Source: Mucilaginibacter inviolabilis (lineage in GTDB: Bacteria; Bacteroidota; Bacteroidia; Sphingobacteriales; Sphingobacteriaceae). Taken from it: a stretch of DNA of 64,000 nucleotides. This document shows, in pieces, positions 52,824 through 61,187 of the stretch (its first letter is position 1; every line of letters begins with the position of its first letter). The stretch lies in NCBI RefSeq assembly GCF_011089895.1, contig NZ_JAANAT010000002.1, forward strand, positions 186,001 to 250,000. Direction: 5' to 3'. Position numbers and translations under genes: made by a program. The notes under the pieces were generated by a model. It did not search any database, had not been told where the DNA came from, and worked only from the letters and a program-made list of their open reading frames with translations.

Positions 52824-52946
52824 GCTTTGAAGCCTGTAGGAGGCCGAGGTGCATACAAGAGCGAGCCCACCATTATCGACAAAGATAATGAATGGGCACT
52901 TTTCTCTTGCACCTTGCACCTCTAAAAATTCCTACATTTTCAAAGC
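52824..52946. repeat. Long multi-segment inverted repeat (123 nt)
   Basis: Six perfectly complementary segments nest in order: GCTTTGAA/TTCAAAGC, GTAGGA/TCCTAC, AGGTGCA/TGCACCT, CAAGAG/CTCTTG, GCCCA/TGGGC and ATTATC/GATAAT, about 38 bp in all, with small internal loops and a 6-nt apex GACAAA. No transposase or target duplication is seen. It could be a structured leader RNA, a small RNA or a MITE-like insertion. Confidence 0.85.
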
Positions 52947-53180
52947 AAGATCCAAAATCCAAATGCCAGTATAAAGAATTCACAACTGCATTTCGCTAAA
53001 ATAACATCATTTACAACTGTAAATACGTCGTTGGCGAGCTATTGCACATCAAAAATAAATAAATAAACATCAAAATCAAATTTTTTAACACTAAATTGAT
53101 GTTTTTATTTTGGAAAGCAATGTTATTAAATAACACCTAAACTTATCGGTCGGACTTTTGGGCCTGTTGAATATTTTATT

Positions 53181-53528
53181 ATGGCAAAGAAACCCCGAGT
53201 TAATCCCGCAAAATTAAAAAGTACATTAATTTCGATACAATCAAGATTTGAAACTGGGAAAGTTAATACTATGGCAGAGATCGGTGAAATGTATATGACC
53301 GGAATGATTGCTGCATTAGGGATTGGAAATAACGGTTATGTAACTAAGTTTAATGCTCCCGAAAATTTCACTGTTAATGACTTGTTAAAACTCGCTGACG
53401 TTACAAATACTGATATAGAATTGATATGGAAAGTTGTAAAGAAACAGGCAACTAAGAATTATAAAAAACGAGATATCAGCGGATTGTTGGGCGAAAAGCA
53501 AGCTGCTGACAATGAAGAAAATAAATAA
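53181..53528 (+). CDS. Small basic protein, unknown
   Basis: A 115-residue cytoplasmic protein with a basic start (MAKKPRVNPAKLKSTLISIQ), a Gly-rich centre (AALGIGNNGYVTKF) and a helical section with HTH-like spacing (FTVNDLLKLADVTNTDIELI). It is divergent from susC. I do not recognise a family; DNA binding is possible. Confidence 0.55.
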   Translation: MAKKPRVNPAKLKSTLISIQSRFETGKVNTMAEIGEMYMTGMIAALGIGNNGYVTKFNAPENFTVNDLLKLADVTNTDIELIWKVVKKQATKNYKKRDISGLLGEKQAADNEENK

Positions 53529-53586
53529 AAGAGGTGTCCAATTGATGATAATTCCAAGTGGCTCCGATACCTGGTGCTCGTTTTAG

Positions 53587-53594
53587 TACCTTTG
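53587..53594 (+). promoter_or_regulatory. -7 promoter box of the ATPase/STAS-like pair
   Basis: TACCTTTG matches TAnnTTTG exactly, 26 nt before the ATG at 53621. A -33 TTTG is not evident. Confidence 0.4.
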
Positions 53595-53620
53595 TCAGCA
53601 ACAACGAATAATTCCATCTT

Positions 53621-54547
53621 ATGGCTGAACTAACCTTATCTATCAACTTTACTCAGCCGATCATTCACCGCGAACTCATCCGGATACTTTCGCCAGCTTA
53701 TCAACTGATGCCAGGTGATACGCTTAATCTTACCATTGCATTATCCAATAGCATGGTGCATTCCGACAGCCTTTTGATAGTGGCTTCGGCCATCAACCAC
53801 CTACGCTCCAATGATATCGAAGTATTAATTACAATACATGGGCAAAGCACCTACGCCAGCCGGATAAACTTTTACTCGTTGATTGGTGTCCCCTTTCAAG
53901 AAAATTATATCCGAAGAAACAACGCAGGAAGGTTTATCGAATTGAAGTCGTTTGACCGGGACACCTTATATCCCTTACAAGATGAACTCAATATGATCCT
54001 TTACCAAAATGGCGGTATTAATAAAGAAGTTTTACAATTGCTGTTTTATTGTCTGGGGGAAATCATGGATAACATTATTGTGCATTCCGGCTTAAACGGC
54101 GGCTGGGTATCGGCGCAATACTATCCAAACAGGCAGGAGATCAGGTTGACCATTTGCGATCATGGGAATGGTATCCATCATTCCCTGACCACCCATCCCG
54201 AAAGCAAATATAAACAGGCCTCAGAAGCCGAAGCGCTTGATCTATGTATTCAACGCGGGGTCACGAATGGTGAGGGACTAGGTTTCGGGTTGTTTGCAAC
54301 ATCCCAATTCATCTTAAAAAACGACGGCGACTTGCTAATCTATTCCGGTAATCATTACCTCCTGGCGACCCACGGAAATTATGAAATCCATGAAGGTGAC
54401 TTTTATAAAGGAACCTTAGTTTCGCTCCGGATCAATACCGACGTTCCGGTAGATTATAAGGATATTATGCCTGCTCATCACACCCTGCCGGATGATTATG
54501 ACTTTTTCATTGACAAGTATTTTGGCGAGGATAATGAACTTTGGTAA
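53621..54547 (+). CDS. GHKL ATPase-domain protein (histidine-kinase-like, anti-sigma type)
   Basis: A 308-residue protein. The N-terminal part has alternating strands and helices like a STAS-type fold. The C-terminal part is a HATPase: N box LGEIMDNIIVHS, G1 CDHGNGIH, G2 GEGLGFGLFATSQF. There is no phospho-acceptor His box and no membrane segment. It pairs with the STAS-like gene 29 bp downstream, suggesting a partner-switching module of RsbW/RsbV type, or a DUF4325-associated signalling pair. Confidence 0.75.
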   Translation: MAELTLSINFTQPIIHRELIRILSPAYQLMPGDTLNLTIALSNSMVHSDSLLIVASAINHLRSNDIEVLITIHGQSTYASRINFYSLIGVPFQENYIRRNNAGRFIELKSFDRDTLYPLQDELNMILYQNGGINKEVLQLLFYCLGEIMDNIIVHSGLNGGWVSAQYYPNRQEIRLTICDHGNGIHHSLTTHPESKYKQASEAEALDLCIQRGVTNGEGLGFGLFATSQFILKNDGDLLIYSGNHYLLATHGNYEIHEGDFYKGTLVSLRINTDVPVDYKDIMPAHHTLPDDYDFFIDKYFGEDNELW

Positions 54548-54576
54548 TAATTATTTGTATTTTTGTATAAATTAAA

Positions 54577-54873
54577 ATGATGCGAATCGAGTTTTCACAT
54601 ATCGGCAAACAGCTTTCCACTCGGGTGGCCGGGGCCGCTATGCGCAAACAAATCATCCAGGGAATAGAAAAAAAGGAAAAGATCGTTTTTGATTTTTCCG
54701 GTGTGGACATTGTCTCCAATTCTTTCGCTGATGAATGCTTCGCCAAGTTAATGATTCATTTCGACCTGCCGGTCGTAAAGGAACATACCACCTTTCAGAA
54801 TGCCTCGCCTTTTATAAAAGCAGTTATCGCCAATTCTTTTAAGGAAAGGCTGCAAGCGATTCACGCGCATTAA
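54577..54873 (+). CDS. STAS-like DUF4325 protein
   Basis: A 98-residue protein with the DUF4325 core IVFDFSGVDIVSNSFADECF, equivalent to the anti-sigma-antagonist strand-helix containing the regulatory Ser. It is the likely binding partner of the ATPase encoded upstream. Confidence 0.75.
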   Translation: MMRIEFSHIGKQLSTRVAGAAMRKQIIQGIEKKEKIVFDFSGVDIVSNSFADECFAKLMIHFDLPVVKEHTTFQNASPFIKAVIANSFKERLQAIHAH

Positions 54874-54945
54874 TTACCCGTTATTATCCCAAAAAAATCT
54901 GCTTTCTTATTAAAATTGAAAAGCAATTATCATTTACTGCGATAT

Positions 54946-55770
54946 TCAGACGGGAAAAGATAACAAGGGTATATTTAATCCCGAGGCCATAATGCGTGTT
55001 TTGCTCCGGTGTACCATTGAACCCCAAAATCCATGCTGCTGCGGAGCCATGATCAACAAATCAGCATCCATTCTTTTTATCTCGCCGCCAATGCCCCGGA
55101 TAATGGAATCCGATTTGATATTTTTATAATAATAGTCAATACCTTCCAGTCCTTCATCAATGCGGCGTAAAGCATCCAGATCTGTCCCCTTTGCTTTTAA
55201 TTCCTCCACGGTCTCATTAATTAAAAGTATTTCCACTTCAGCCTGGGTGACCAGGGCGATTTCTTTGATCCGTTCCAACAATTGTCCGGATACACCATGC
55301 ACCACGTCACAGGAAAATAGCACTTTTTTTAAGCCCTTGTACTTTACATTCGCAGGAACAGCAAGGACGGGCACATGCAGCTTTTTGATCACCGAAGTTG
55401 TCGTATTTCCCAAAAGCTCCTGTTCGAGCGTTTTTTCTTCCATGCCCATAACGATCAGTTCGGGCGCGTATTTAGTTATCAATTCCTGTATGGCACCGGC
55501 CACAAACGAAAACGTAGTCACCGGTAATACTTCAATTCCGTATTGCTGAGCAAGCAGTAAAGCCTTTGCTTCCAGCAATACTTTATTCTCATCTATCAAT
55601 TCCTGCACTTCATTTGCCGAAACAGCAGCACTCATCGCGTGTATGGGAATGGTGAAATCATTGAATAAAATAAGCCGGTAGTTGTTCAGCCCGGCTATTG
55701 CAGCGGCTGCATAGTTTACAGCGCTTTCGGCTAATTCAGTATAGTCTGTGGCAGCAATTATGGTTTTCAT
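54946..55770 (-). CDS. Universal stress protein with two UspA domains
   Basis: A 274-residue protein made of two UspA domains. The first starts MKTIIAATDYTELAESAVNY and carries ELIVMGMEEKTLEQELLGNT. The second begins LKKVLFSCDVVHGV and contains DADLLIMAPQQHGFWGSMVH. The ATP-binding G-x2-G-x9-G(S/T) loops are only partly kept. Cytoplasmic stress role by family. Confidence 0.88.
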   Translation of the reverse strand: MKTIIAATDYTELAESAVNYAAAAIAGLNNYRLILFNDFTIPIHAMSAAVSANEVQELIDENKVLLEAKALLLAQQYGIEVLPVTTFSFVAGAIQELITKYAPELIVMGMEEKTLEQELLGNTTTSVIKKLHVPVLAVPANVKYKGLKKVLFSCDVVHGVSGQLLERIKEIALVTQAEVEILLINETVEELKAKGTDLDALRRIDEGLEGIDYYYKNIKSDSIIRGIGGEIKRMDADLLIMAPQQHGFWGSMVHRSKTRIMASGLNIPLLSFPV

Positions 55771-55967
55771 GATTATTAGGTGTAAATAATAAAAGCTGAA
55801 ATTAGCGTCAATTTCTGCATGGATTGTTATCTAAGCGTAAAACTTGTGCGCTGTTGTAATCGTTGCATAAAACCGGCTGTTGAATTCGCCATCATTGGTT
55901 GCCCATGCATAGAAAGGAATAGGAATTGGCAGGACTTATTATCCGTTTAAATATGTCGCAAATGGTA

Positions 55968-56516
55968 TTATTTCACCTTTAACCTTTGATAATCGTAAGC
56001 GTTATCTTTGTCAATCAAAGCCAGCTTATCATAATAACCGTTGGCCAATCCTTTAAAATACTCGAACTTCTTTTTCCGTTCCGCTATTTGCTTTTCAGTG
56101 AAACGCCACAGATCCATTGGCGCATAACGGTTTGTTAATTCTTTGGCTATTTGAGCTCTCAGCACTTTTAAATTAAAACTTTGCATCCTTAAACTATCCG
56201 CCCGGTCAGCCATTCTCCTGGCCAGCAACAATTTATTGGCGGCCTGGCTATTGGATAAATCGGGAATGGCTACTACGCTATTAAAGCGCAGATACAACAA
56301 AGACCGGTAAAACAAGCTGGTGGTGTCATTCGGATTCGATTTCAGGTTCCGCTCCAGACTATCTATAAAGGGTGCATATTTCTTCTCATTTGGCGCCGAT
56401 GTGCCGTCATTTAAATAAATAACGCCCGCAGCAATTTTTACGGGCGGCTGCGCCTTTGTGCTTGCCGCCATAAACACTAGAATAAATAGGGGTATATATG
56501 TTAAGTTGCGCTTCAT
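55968..56516 (-). CDS. Exported helical protein, unknown
   Basis: A 182-residue protein with a signal peptide (LTYIPLFILVFMAASTKAQ) and TPR-like helical content (NPNDTTSLFYRSLLYLRFNS). The copy of AAAAGTGTGACATG just upstream (56565-56578) suggests control by the same factor as the PLP enzyme gene. Function unknown. Confidence 0.6.
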   Translation of the reverse strand: MKRNLTYIPLFILVFMAASTKAQPPVKIAAGVIYLNDGTSAPNEKKYAPFIDSLERNLKSNPNDTTSLFYRSLLYLRFNSVVAIPDLSNSQAANKLLLARRMADRADSLRMQSFNLKVLRAQIAKELTNRYAPMDLWRFTEKQIAERKKKFEYFKGLANGYYDKLALIDKDNAYDYQRLKVK

Positions 56517-56563
56517 CTTAATAGAAAAATAGGTGTTAAACTAATTTAATTGCGTTTTATATT

Positions 56564-56580
56564 AAAAAGTGTGACATGCG
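56564..56580. promoter_or_regulatory. GTGTGACATG motif upstream of the exported protein gene
   Basis: AAAAAGTGTGACATGCG shares 14 consecutive bases (AAAAGTGTGACATG) with the left arm of the inverted motif at 44433. It lies 48 bp upstream of the minus-strand ATG at 56516 and between divergent genes, a typical operator position. Confidence 0.4.
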
Positions 56581-56652
56581 AAAAAAATTATTTGTACCAG
56601 TTCATGCGGTGTAATTATCCCGATTGGCAAATCATGGCTATATTTGGGTATT

Positions 56653-57009
56653 ATGATTAAACTTTTTATCGTTGGCATTCCTCGCGATATGGAAGAACTG
56701 GAACTAACAGAAATTTTCAGGGGGTATGGAAGCGTAAACACAGTAACCATAATTACTGACAAGGTAACAGGCGAAAGCCAGGGATATGGATTTATCGAAA
56801 TGAGCGATCGAGCCGGCGCGGAACAAGCAATCAAGGCATTGGACGGCGCAACCATAGATGAAAGAAAGATCAGTGTACGAATTGCCGACGACACGAAACG
56901 GGGTGCGTCGAAAGTCTTTACCACAAAAGCAACAGACCCGCCCGGGTATGCTAAAGTTGAAAAAACTCCGGTTGCCGCAAAAAAGAAAAGGCCAAGAATT
57001 CCCAGGTAG
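56653..57009 (+). CDS. RRM-domain RNA-binding protein
   Basis: From the ATG at 56653 the protein has 118 residues: one RRM with RNP2 LFIVGI and RNP1 GYGFIEM, then a basic Lys/Arg/Pro tail (KKKRPRIPR). The small, single-RRM form is usual in Bacteroidetes, where these proteins bind single-stranded RNA and may act as post-transcriptional regulators. The opposite-strand frame here is a shadow. Confidence 0.88.
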   Translation: MIKLFIVGIPRDMEELELTEIFRGYGSVNTVTIITDKVTGESQGYGFIEMSDRAGAEQAIKALDGATIDERKISVRIADDTKRGASKVFTTKATDPPGYAKVEKTPVAAKKKRPRIPR

Positions 57010-57088
57010 AAAAATAAGTTAACCGAAAATATGCTGTACCTGAATTTCAAGCTTACCATAGCCCGCCCGGTTTAAACAGGGACCGAAA

Positions 57089-57382
57089 TCAATTGATGTC
57101 GTGAACCTTTCGAGGATCAAAAAGCAGATCGCCCAGCTCCTTTAATTTACACAATATTTCCTCCGTTTCCTGGGTGGCCAGGTTATTCATATCGTATTCT
57201 TTGTTTGTCAGCATCTTCAGGAACCAGGGCCAGAACTTATCCTTTTCAAGTTTTGGAAAATTCCGTTTAAAAAAGGACTCTATGGTGTTAATATAAAGCG
57301 AAAGTTCTTCTGAGCTAGACAAAATTTTTTGTTCCATCACCTGCTTTACTGGTTCATACCGGAGAAAAGAGGGCATCACCAT
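57089..57382 (-). CDS. Small helical protein, unknown
   Basis: A 97-residue cytoplasmic protein with regularly spaced helices (ELSLYINTIESFFKRNFPKL ... WPWFLKMLTNKEYDMNNL). It is divergent from the XRE gene and shares its 124-bp control region. An alternative start is at 57376. No family recognised. Confidence 0.5.
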   Translation of the reverse strand: MVMPSFLRYEPVKQVMEQKILSSSEELSLYINTIESFFKRNFPKLEKDKFWPWFLKMLTNKEYDMNNLATQETEEILCKLKELGDLLFDPRKVHDIN

Positions 57383-57415
57383 AACATATGGTGTTTCTAT
57401 TTTCTAAACAAGTGT

Positions 57416-57428
57416 ATAGAAAATCTAT
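57416..57428. promoter_or_regulatory. Palindrome in the divergent promoter region of the XRE gene
   Basis: ATAGA-AAA-TCTAT is a perfect 5-bp inverted repeat with a 3-bp spacer, between the divergent genes at 57382 and 57507. It could be the operator of the adjacent XRE protein. Confidence 0.35.
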
Positions 57429-57506
57429 CCAAAATCAAAATAATTATTTCATTTAATTAAACAGGTGTACATTAATTCTATATAACTATTTAGGATTTAG
57501 AAATTA

Positions 57507-57731
57507 ATGACAGAGCTGGGATTATTTTTATCAAAGAAGTCAGTGAATAAGGCAGAAATATCCCGCCGTTCAGGTATCAGCAAAGCGAGGTTGACCCAAC
57601 TTTCAAATAGCAACACAACGAGGCTAACCGTAGAAGAATTATATAAGATCGCGATGGCGATGAATGTTGATCCGTGCGATGTCTTAACGACCGTTTGCAA
57701 AGGAATTCTACTACCTGATCAGTCCGGTTAA
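57507..57731 (+). CDS. XRE/Cro-type helix-turn-helix protein
   Basis: A 74-residue protein. VNKAEISRRSGISKARLTQL followed by RLTVEELYKIAMAMNVDPCD is a complete HTH_26/XRE domain. It probably represses its own and the divergent gene. Confidence 0.8.
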   Translation: MTELGLFLSKKSVNKAEISRRSGISKARLTQLSNSNTTRLTVEELYKIAMAMNVDPCDVLTTVCKGILLPDQSG

Positions 57732-57774
57732 TCCGCCCACCATACCTTTCAATCTTATTACATTTCGAGATACC

Positions 57775-58389
57775 TTAGCTGCCGTACATATAAATCCATT
57801 CGATAATCTGTTTAATTGCATCTAATATATCAGCCTGTCCCTGTTCTGATTTCACATCCATTCCGCAAATGATTTTTCCGTTATGCAGCGCGTGAATATT
57901 GGCATAATATATGCCGCCTAATAACAGGACTGCAATGGGCTTAAACTTGATGGTTTTATGCTGTAATTCCGCTTCCGCCATTTCTATGATCGGCTGGGCC
58001 ATCAGTTCTCTAGTGTTGTGAATACTTCTCATTAAATCGCTTTTCCCTGTTAATTCCCATAAGATCAGTTGCTGCATTTCTGTTTCAACTGAGAAGTATC
58101 GCCAATGGTTAAGTAAAATGTCAATGATCAGCTCCTTGCTGCTCTCGTGTGTATTTTTGCTGACTTCGGCATTTATCTTTTCCGCAAATTTTAACCAGTA
58201 GTCTTTTTGCACGACATAGGCTTCAACCAGTTTATCAATGTTTTTTCCAAAATACCGGTAGATCAGTCCCCGGTCCACACCCGCCCTGGCAGCGATCTTT
58301 GCGTAATTCAACCCTTCCCGGCCTTCGGCTTTAAAAATTTCACCAACCGCGTTGATGATTTTTTGTTTAGTTTCTTCTTTGTTTTTCAT
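57775..58389 (-). CDS. TetR-family regulator
   Basis: A 204-residue protein with the N-terminal TetR HTH: IINAVGEIFKAEGREGLNYA, then KIAARAGVDRGLIYRYFG. The C-terminal ligand domain is helical. It lies upstream of the copper block on the same strand but is separated from it by a terminator, so a link to copper is not shown. Confidence 0.88.
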   Translation of the reverse strand: MKNKEETKQKIINAVGEIFKAEGREGLNYAKIAARAGVDRGLIYRYFGKNIDKLVEAYVVQKDYWLKFAEKINAEVSKNTHESSKELIIDILLNHWRYFSVETEMQQLILWELTGKSDLMRSIHNTRELMAQPIIEMAEAELQHKTIKFKPIAVLLLGGIYYANIHALHNGKIICGMDVKSEQGQADILDAIKQIIEWIYMYGS

Positions 58390-58415
58390 ACGTGTTAAGG
58401 TTTAGTTATTTAGGA

Positions 58416-58445
58416 AAGACCGACGGCAGCGAGCCCGCCGGTCTT
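58416..58445 (-). terminator. Terminator of the copper-barrel gene
   Basis: AAGACCGACGG pairs with CCGCCGGTCTT (one mismatch). It lies 13 bp downstream of the barrel gene stop at 58459. The T run is short, so efficiency is uncertain. Confidence 0.55.
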
Positions 58446-58458
58446 CATTTTAGACATA

Positions 58459-59955
58459 TTACATTTTCATCATCCGGGGGTAAAGCCGCAGGAAGACCTC
58501 GCCGCCCATCGGATTTTTACCATACAGGCTGTTGAGTCTGTTACCGGCAGCATAATAAGTCAGTTGCCCCCCTGCGGCGAGGTTCAGCGGACCGATCTTA
58601 AACAGGTCGTAATTCAGCCCAAGGGTGATCGCATTGATCGGGAAAATGGTATCATCGCCATAAATCGCAGGATTCAATACCAGTTCTTCCGTGGTCTTCT
58701 GCACAAATTCGTAACGGCCATAGATCGCCAGCTTTTTCAGTCTTAGGTCTCCTTCAAGCAAGGCCGAATTATTGCCCGCGTGGTTCGGTATTTTATTCAG
58801 GCCCCACAGCGCTGTCGCATTGAACGTTTTCTCATCGCCGAAAGGCAGGCTGTAAGTAGCCGAGGCCGTAGTACGGTAAACATTTTCATCCGGGTGCAGC
58901 TCCTCCGGGCTCTTGAGATAGCCGTGGGAAACCTGCAGCGCCCAATTGGCGGAAGGATTATAATTTAAACGTCCGCTCCAGGAATCAAATCGCGGCCTGT
59001 CAAAGTCATAACGATTCTCATCAGGTTCCCTGCCTGTAAAAGACGAGGCCTCGATCTTGAAATCATAGAACCGGAAACCGATGGTCGCCACCCCGAAAGT
59101 GATATGCGTCGCATCAGACCAATGGTGGCTGATCGGCGCATCCGGATCGGACATCGCAGAGGGCCGGTGCATAAAAGCCACCGGGCCTAACGCCGGCTCG
59201 CCGGGGTAGCCTACATAAATACTCAGGTCGGTCTGTTTGGAAAAGGCATAGGCATAGCTCGCTGATACTTCGGAAAAAAGATCGTGTGGGTGCTGATGAT
59301 CGATCAGCGGAGAACCTTTCCAGCTTTCACCAGTCTGGAACAGGAGCGGATATCCGCCACCGCCTTCCGTCAGGCGGTCGAGGGACATCATCAGGTTAAA
59401 ATGCAGCAGGCCGTTTGTGCCCACCTTACGCTGCGCCATACCCATGAACCAGTTGGGGGCATCGATCCTGTCGTCGCCCCGGTTGCCCTTATTGCCAAGG
59501 TCTTGTTTGGTATAACGCAGGGCGATATTGCCATGCAGCATATAGCTCCATTTGCCGCTGTTCAGCATTATACCATACATAGGCGAAGCATCCGGCAGCC
59601 AGCTGGTACCCGATCCGTCCCTGGTCATGGGCAAGTTAAGCGACTGTGAACTGCTCATCATTTTCATGGACATATCATCCATTTTCATGCCGCCCATATC
59701 CATGCCCGACATGGAAGAATCTTTCATCTTCACGCCTTTCATATGGTCATGGTTCATTGGCATACCCATTTTTTTGCTTTTTACCTTTTTGGTGGTGTCC
59801 GGCATTTTCATGCCTTTCATCCCGTCATGCTTCATTGGCATGTTCATTTTTTTATCTTTTTTGGCCTTCGTCGTATCATTCATGTTCATGGTTTGAGCGA
59901 ACACGATAGAAGTGAGCCCTAAAAGCAGGACTGCGGTGATCATTAAGTTTTTCAT
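58459..59955 (-). CDS. Outer-membrane beta-barrel with Met/His-rich copper-binding N-terminus
   Basis: From the ATG at 59955 (MKNLMITAVLLLGLTSIVFA) the protein has 498 residues. After the signal peptide comes a low-complexity region with two near-repeats of MNMPMKHDGMKGMKMPD / MGMPMNHDHMKGVKMKD and more Met-Gly-Met-rich sequence, suited to copper binding. The remaining ~380 residues form amphipathic strands ending LYPRMMKM. The position with copA and an HMA-AraC gene supports a role in copper efflux or sequestration. Confidence 0.75.
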   Translation of the reverse strand: MKNLMITAVLLLGLTSIVFAQTMNMNDTTKAKKDKKMNMPMKHDGMKGMKMPDTTKKVKSKKMGMPMNHDHMKGVKMKDSSMSGMDMGGMKMDDMSMKMMSSSQSLNLPMTRDGSGTSWLPDASPMYGIMLNSGKWSYMLHGNIALRYTKQDLGNKGNRGDDRIDAPNWFMGMAQRKVGTNGLLHFNLMMSLDRLTEGGGGYPLLFQTGESWKGSPLIDHQHPHDLFSEVSASYAYAFSKQTDLSIYVGYPGEPALGPVAFMHRPSAMSDPDAPISHHWSDATHITFGVATIGFRFYDFKIEASSFTGREPDENRYDFDRPRFDSWSGRLNYNPSANWALQVSHGYLKSPEELHPDENVYRTTASATYSLPFGDEKTFNATALWGLNKIPNHAGNNSALLEGDLRLKKLAIYGRYEFVQKTTEELVLNPAIYGDDTIFPINAITLGLNYDLFKIGPLNLAAGGQLTYYAAGNRLNSLYGKNPMGGEVFLRLYPRMMKM

Positions 59956-59968
59956 AGGACGATAGATT

Positions 59969-60532
59969 TTAAATTTTATCAATGGCTTTACGCTGCCTGT
60001 GCCCGGATGCTTTGAACTGGCTTGGCGTTAACCCGGTTATCGTTTTGAACTGCGCGGACAAATGAGCGCTGCTGCTATAGCCCATCTTCCAGGCGATCTC
60101 GTTTATATTGAGTTCGCCATACTCCAGCAGTTCTTTGACCTTTTCTATCTTTTGCTGAATAATAAACTTTTCAATAGTGGTATCTTCCGACTCCGAGAAC
60201 ATCCGGCTGAGATAAGTATAATCCTTATGCAGCTGATCAGACAGGTAGTCCGAAAAGCTGAGGTGGCTGTCCGATAGGTCGCTGTGATGTATCTTTTCTA
60301 TGATCAGGTCCTTGATGCGTTGTACCACACGGTCCTTTTCATTATCGATCAGCTCGAAGCCGAGCAGTTTTAATGCGGAAGAAATGGCGCTTAATTGAAT
60401 GGCATCCGGTCCTGGCTGGACAACGGCGCTACCCAGCACAATGGAATCGACCCGGAACCCAAGGTTTTCCAGCTGTTGTTTAACGACCATGATGCAGCGG
60501 TCGCAAACCATATTTTTAATATATAATGTCAT
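59969..60532 (-). CDS. AraC-type regulator with N-terminal HMA-like metal-binding domain
   Basis: A 187-residue protein. Residues 1-70 resemble a heavy-metal-associated domain with the CxxC site in NMVCDRCIMVV. The C-terminal 100 residues are an AraC HTH (NINEIAWKMGYSSSAHLSAQ; ITGLTPSQFKAS). Metal binding through the Cys pair could switch DNA binding. It sits between the copper barrel and CopZ/CopA genes and probably controls them. Confidence 0.85.
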   Translation of the reverse strand: MTLYIKNMVCDRCIMVVKQQLENLGFRVDSIVLGSAVVQPGPDAIQLSAISSALKLLGFELIDNEKDRVVQRIKDLIIEKIHHSDLSDSHLSFSDYLSDQLHKDYTYLSRMFSESEDTTIEKFIIQQKIEKVKELLEYGELNINEIAWKMGYSSSAHLSAQFKTITGLTPSQFKASGHRQRKAIDKI

Positions 60533-60601
60533 GTTTTATTCAAGCTAAAAGAAAAGTGAAGGCAATAATTCTTCAGGCCGCAGAAGGCGGCAAAGCTTGA
60601 A

Positions 60602-61075
60602 TCAGATCAGAAGGGATCGGTATTTAATAAATAGCGGAGGCCTCGTCGCCCCAGGCGGTCCGGTCGCGTTAAGCCAGGATACTTTGGCCTCATATACGCC
60701 GGGTACCGGTGGCAATGCCTGGTAAGGTATCGGGAATAGGATGACCTGGATGGCGAACGATTGAAATTCGAGTGATCCGGAAGTGTTTTCTTTAACTACA
60801 TAGTTGTCGTGCCGGTTACAGCAACTGCAATCTTTGCCTTCCCCGCAGGATTTCTTATGGTGGTGTGATTCTCCCTTTTTGTGCTGATCATACTGTCCGG
60901 CGGAAGGCACCGCTTCATGGTCATGATCATCGTCGTCATCATCCTCATGAACGACTAATTCATGCCCGGGTGTTCCAAAAAAATATTCGGCGCCGCAATG
61001 TACCAAGCATACGAACATACCTGTTGTCAACAACAGGTAAAACGCAGCCAGCGTAAAAGCACCGAATCTTCTCAT
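60602..61075 (-). CDS. Exported His/Asp/Cys-rich metal-binding protein
   Basis: A 157-residue protein with a hydrophobic start (FTLAAFYLLLTTGMFVCLVHC). It has an acidic-His stretch (VHEDDDDDDHDHEAV), HKKGESHHHKKSC and CGEGKDCSCCN. These are likely metal ligands in the envelope. Its first ~30 residues match the partial gene at the right edge of the window, so the two are paralogues flanking the copper genes. Confidence 0.7.
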   Translation of the reverse strand: MRRFGAFTLAAFYLLLTTGMFVCLVHCGAEYFFGTPGHELVVHEDDDDDDHDHEAVPSAGQYDQHKKGESHHHKKSCGEGKDCSCCNRHDNYVVKENTSGSLEFQSFAIQVILFPIPYQALPPVPGVYEAKVSWLNATGPPGATRPPLFIKYRSLLI

Positions 61076-61137
61076 TAACTAATAGTACATTAAACTGTTA
61101 CAATTGTTTAAATTTAGTGTATTTTCCGGATAATCAA

Positions 61138-61170
61138 ATAACCCCCTGAAGCCTTTGGTTCAGGAGGTTA
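61138..61170 (-). terminator. Terminator of the copZ-copA operon
   Basis: TAACCCCCTGAA and TTCAGGAGGTTA form a 12-bp stem with one mismatch and an 8-nt loop, 18 bp downstream of the copZ-like stop; the minus strand continues TTATTTGATTA. Confidence 0.75.
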
Positions 61171-61187
61171 CCCGGAGAGGGATTTAT

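Larger units (their letters stand above)
52579..53180. other. Structured intergenic region between susC and the gene at 53181
   Basis: About 600 bp without a gene. It contains a terminator-like hairpin (52625-52682) and a long multi-segment hairpin (52824-52946), both listed. The part 52950-53180 is AT-rich and should carry the divergent promoters; I see no exact TAnnTTTG box there. Confidence 0.7.

Noticed and set aside
56562..57059. 165-codon minus-strand frame
   Set aside because: It is antisense to the RRM gene, whose RNP motifs and reading frame are clear; its hydrophobic product is a composition artefact.
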